A stretch of 15,178 nt of DNA from Verrucomicrobiales bacterium. GTDB taxonomy: Bacteria; Verrucomicrobiota; Verrucomicrobiia; Verrucomicrobiales; DEV007. Positions 14,868-15,178 of this stretch are shown here, one piece after another. Position 1 is the first letter of the stretch. Each line of letters begins with the position of its first letter. Both the position numbers and the translations under genes were made by a program. The notes below the pieces were generated by a model. It was given only the letters and a program-made list of their open reading frames with translations. It was not told where the DNA came from and did no database searches. Where the stretch lies: NCBI GenBank assembly GCA_021648365.1, contig JAKISY010000108.1, forward strand, positions 1-15,178, in the 5' to 3' direction.

Positions 14868-15012
14868 GGGTACCGAAAACTTGTCCGGGCGGACAGAGTT
14901 TCGGTTCTGTGCAGTGGTGGGAGGTATTGGGGCTGGGGTGTTTGAGAGGATTTGTTGTGATTGGGTTCCGACCACTAAGATTGGGAGGAAACTTGGGGTG
15001 GTAGTTTTATGC
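14868..15012. repeat. Tandem repeat unit 2 (145 bp)
   Basis: This unit is nearly identical to unit 1 along its whole length, with two single-base insertions and a few substitutions (for example GAAGCTTGG becomes GAAACTTGG). The palindromic core is at 14871-14907. Because the non-core part is as conserved as the core, this is a tandem duplication and not a repeat-spacer array. Confidence 0.85.
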
Positions 15013-15178
15013 GGGTACCGAAAACTTGTCCGGGCGGACAGAGTTTCGGTTCTGTGCAGTGGTGGGAGGTATTGGGCTGGGGGGGGCTTGGTGCGGTGTT
15101 GGTGTGTTAGATGGGTTCGACCTTTACTGCGCAGGTTTTGGAAGTGGGTGGGTGGGAGTGGGGGTCGACGGAGGGGTG
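15013..15178. repeat. Tandem repeat unit 3, conserved first 70 bp then diverged
   Basis: The first 70 bases (15013-15082) are identical to the start of unit 1, including the core at 15016-15052. After a run of eight or more G (from about 15079) the sequence departs, keeping only a weak match such as GGGTTCGACC (15114-15123) against GGGTTCCGACC in the other units. The rest to the window edge is G-rich on this strand, with no gene visible. The array may continue beyond the window. Confidence 0.75.

Noticed and set aside
14725..15178. CRISPR array next to a Cas2-like gene
   Set aside because: Period is 143-145 bp, only three units exist, and the segments between cores are as conserved as the cores, so there are no unique spacers. 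No cas1 or effector gene is present.

Overview
The window looks like chromosomal DNA from the PVC superphylum, most likely a Verrucomicrobiota bacterium. The strongest clues are a pair of genes from the Pirellula/Verrucomicrobium-type membrane-bound dehydrogenase and CxxCH cytochrome families, the C-terminal end of a RAYT-type (REP-associated tyrosine) transposase, short intergenic repeats of the AACCGCAGATG/TGAACACGGAT kind, and an LPS heptose epimerase, which indicates a Gram-negative envelope. The taxonomic call is inference from gene content; no rRNA or tRNA gene is visible.

Left part (1-6170, all plus strand): the tail of a RAYT transposase enters from the left edge. Next come three membrane genes: an Nramp-related metal transporter with an altered metal-site motif, a YugP-type membrane zinc metallopeptidase, and a CaCA-family calcium/sodium antiporter that overlaps the peptidase by 1 nt. 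After them are glucuronate isomerase (uxaC) and ADP-glyceromanno-heptose 6-epimerase (hldD). Two related-looking dispersed repeat remnants lie on either side of uxaC.

Middle (6237-6861, plus strand): a small, visibly more AT-rich two-gene unit holds a 73-aa protein of unknown function overlapping a small nucleotidyltransferase-fold protein. It resembles toxin-antitoxin-like pairs and is probably acquired. The nucleotidyltransferase lacks one canonical catalytic aspartate.

Right-middle (6881-13775, all minus strand, transcribed right to left): a NarK/NasA-type nitrate/nitrite transporter is followed by a membrane-anchored protein with an N-terminal PP2C phosphatase and a C-terminal Ser/Thr kinase. 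This pairing is known from nitrate-assimilation loci, but no nitrate or nitrite reductase is present here. After a 110-nt gap with a candidate promoter and an inverted repeat come two secreted proteins overlapping by ATGA: a HEAT-repeat/CxxCH cytochrome and a beta-propeller dehydrogenase-like protein. These two are usually domains of one large polypeptide.

Right end (13854-15178): a PaaX-family protein with a Cas2-like central domain is divergent from the nitrate transporter. A perfect 25-bp-arm palindrome lies just upstream of it. Downstream are three tandem copies of a 143-145-bp repeat, each carrying a 37-bp core that matches the upstream palindrome at 33 of 37 positions. A Cas2-fold gene bracketed by copies of one palindrome is the most unusual arrangement in the window. 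It could be a regulator with its operators, a repeat-mobilising system, or a chance association with a REP-like family; the sequence alone does not decide.
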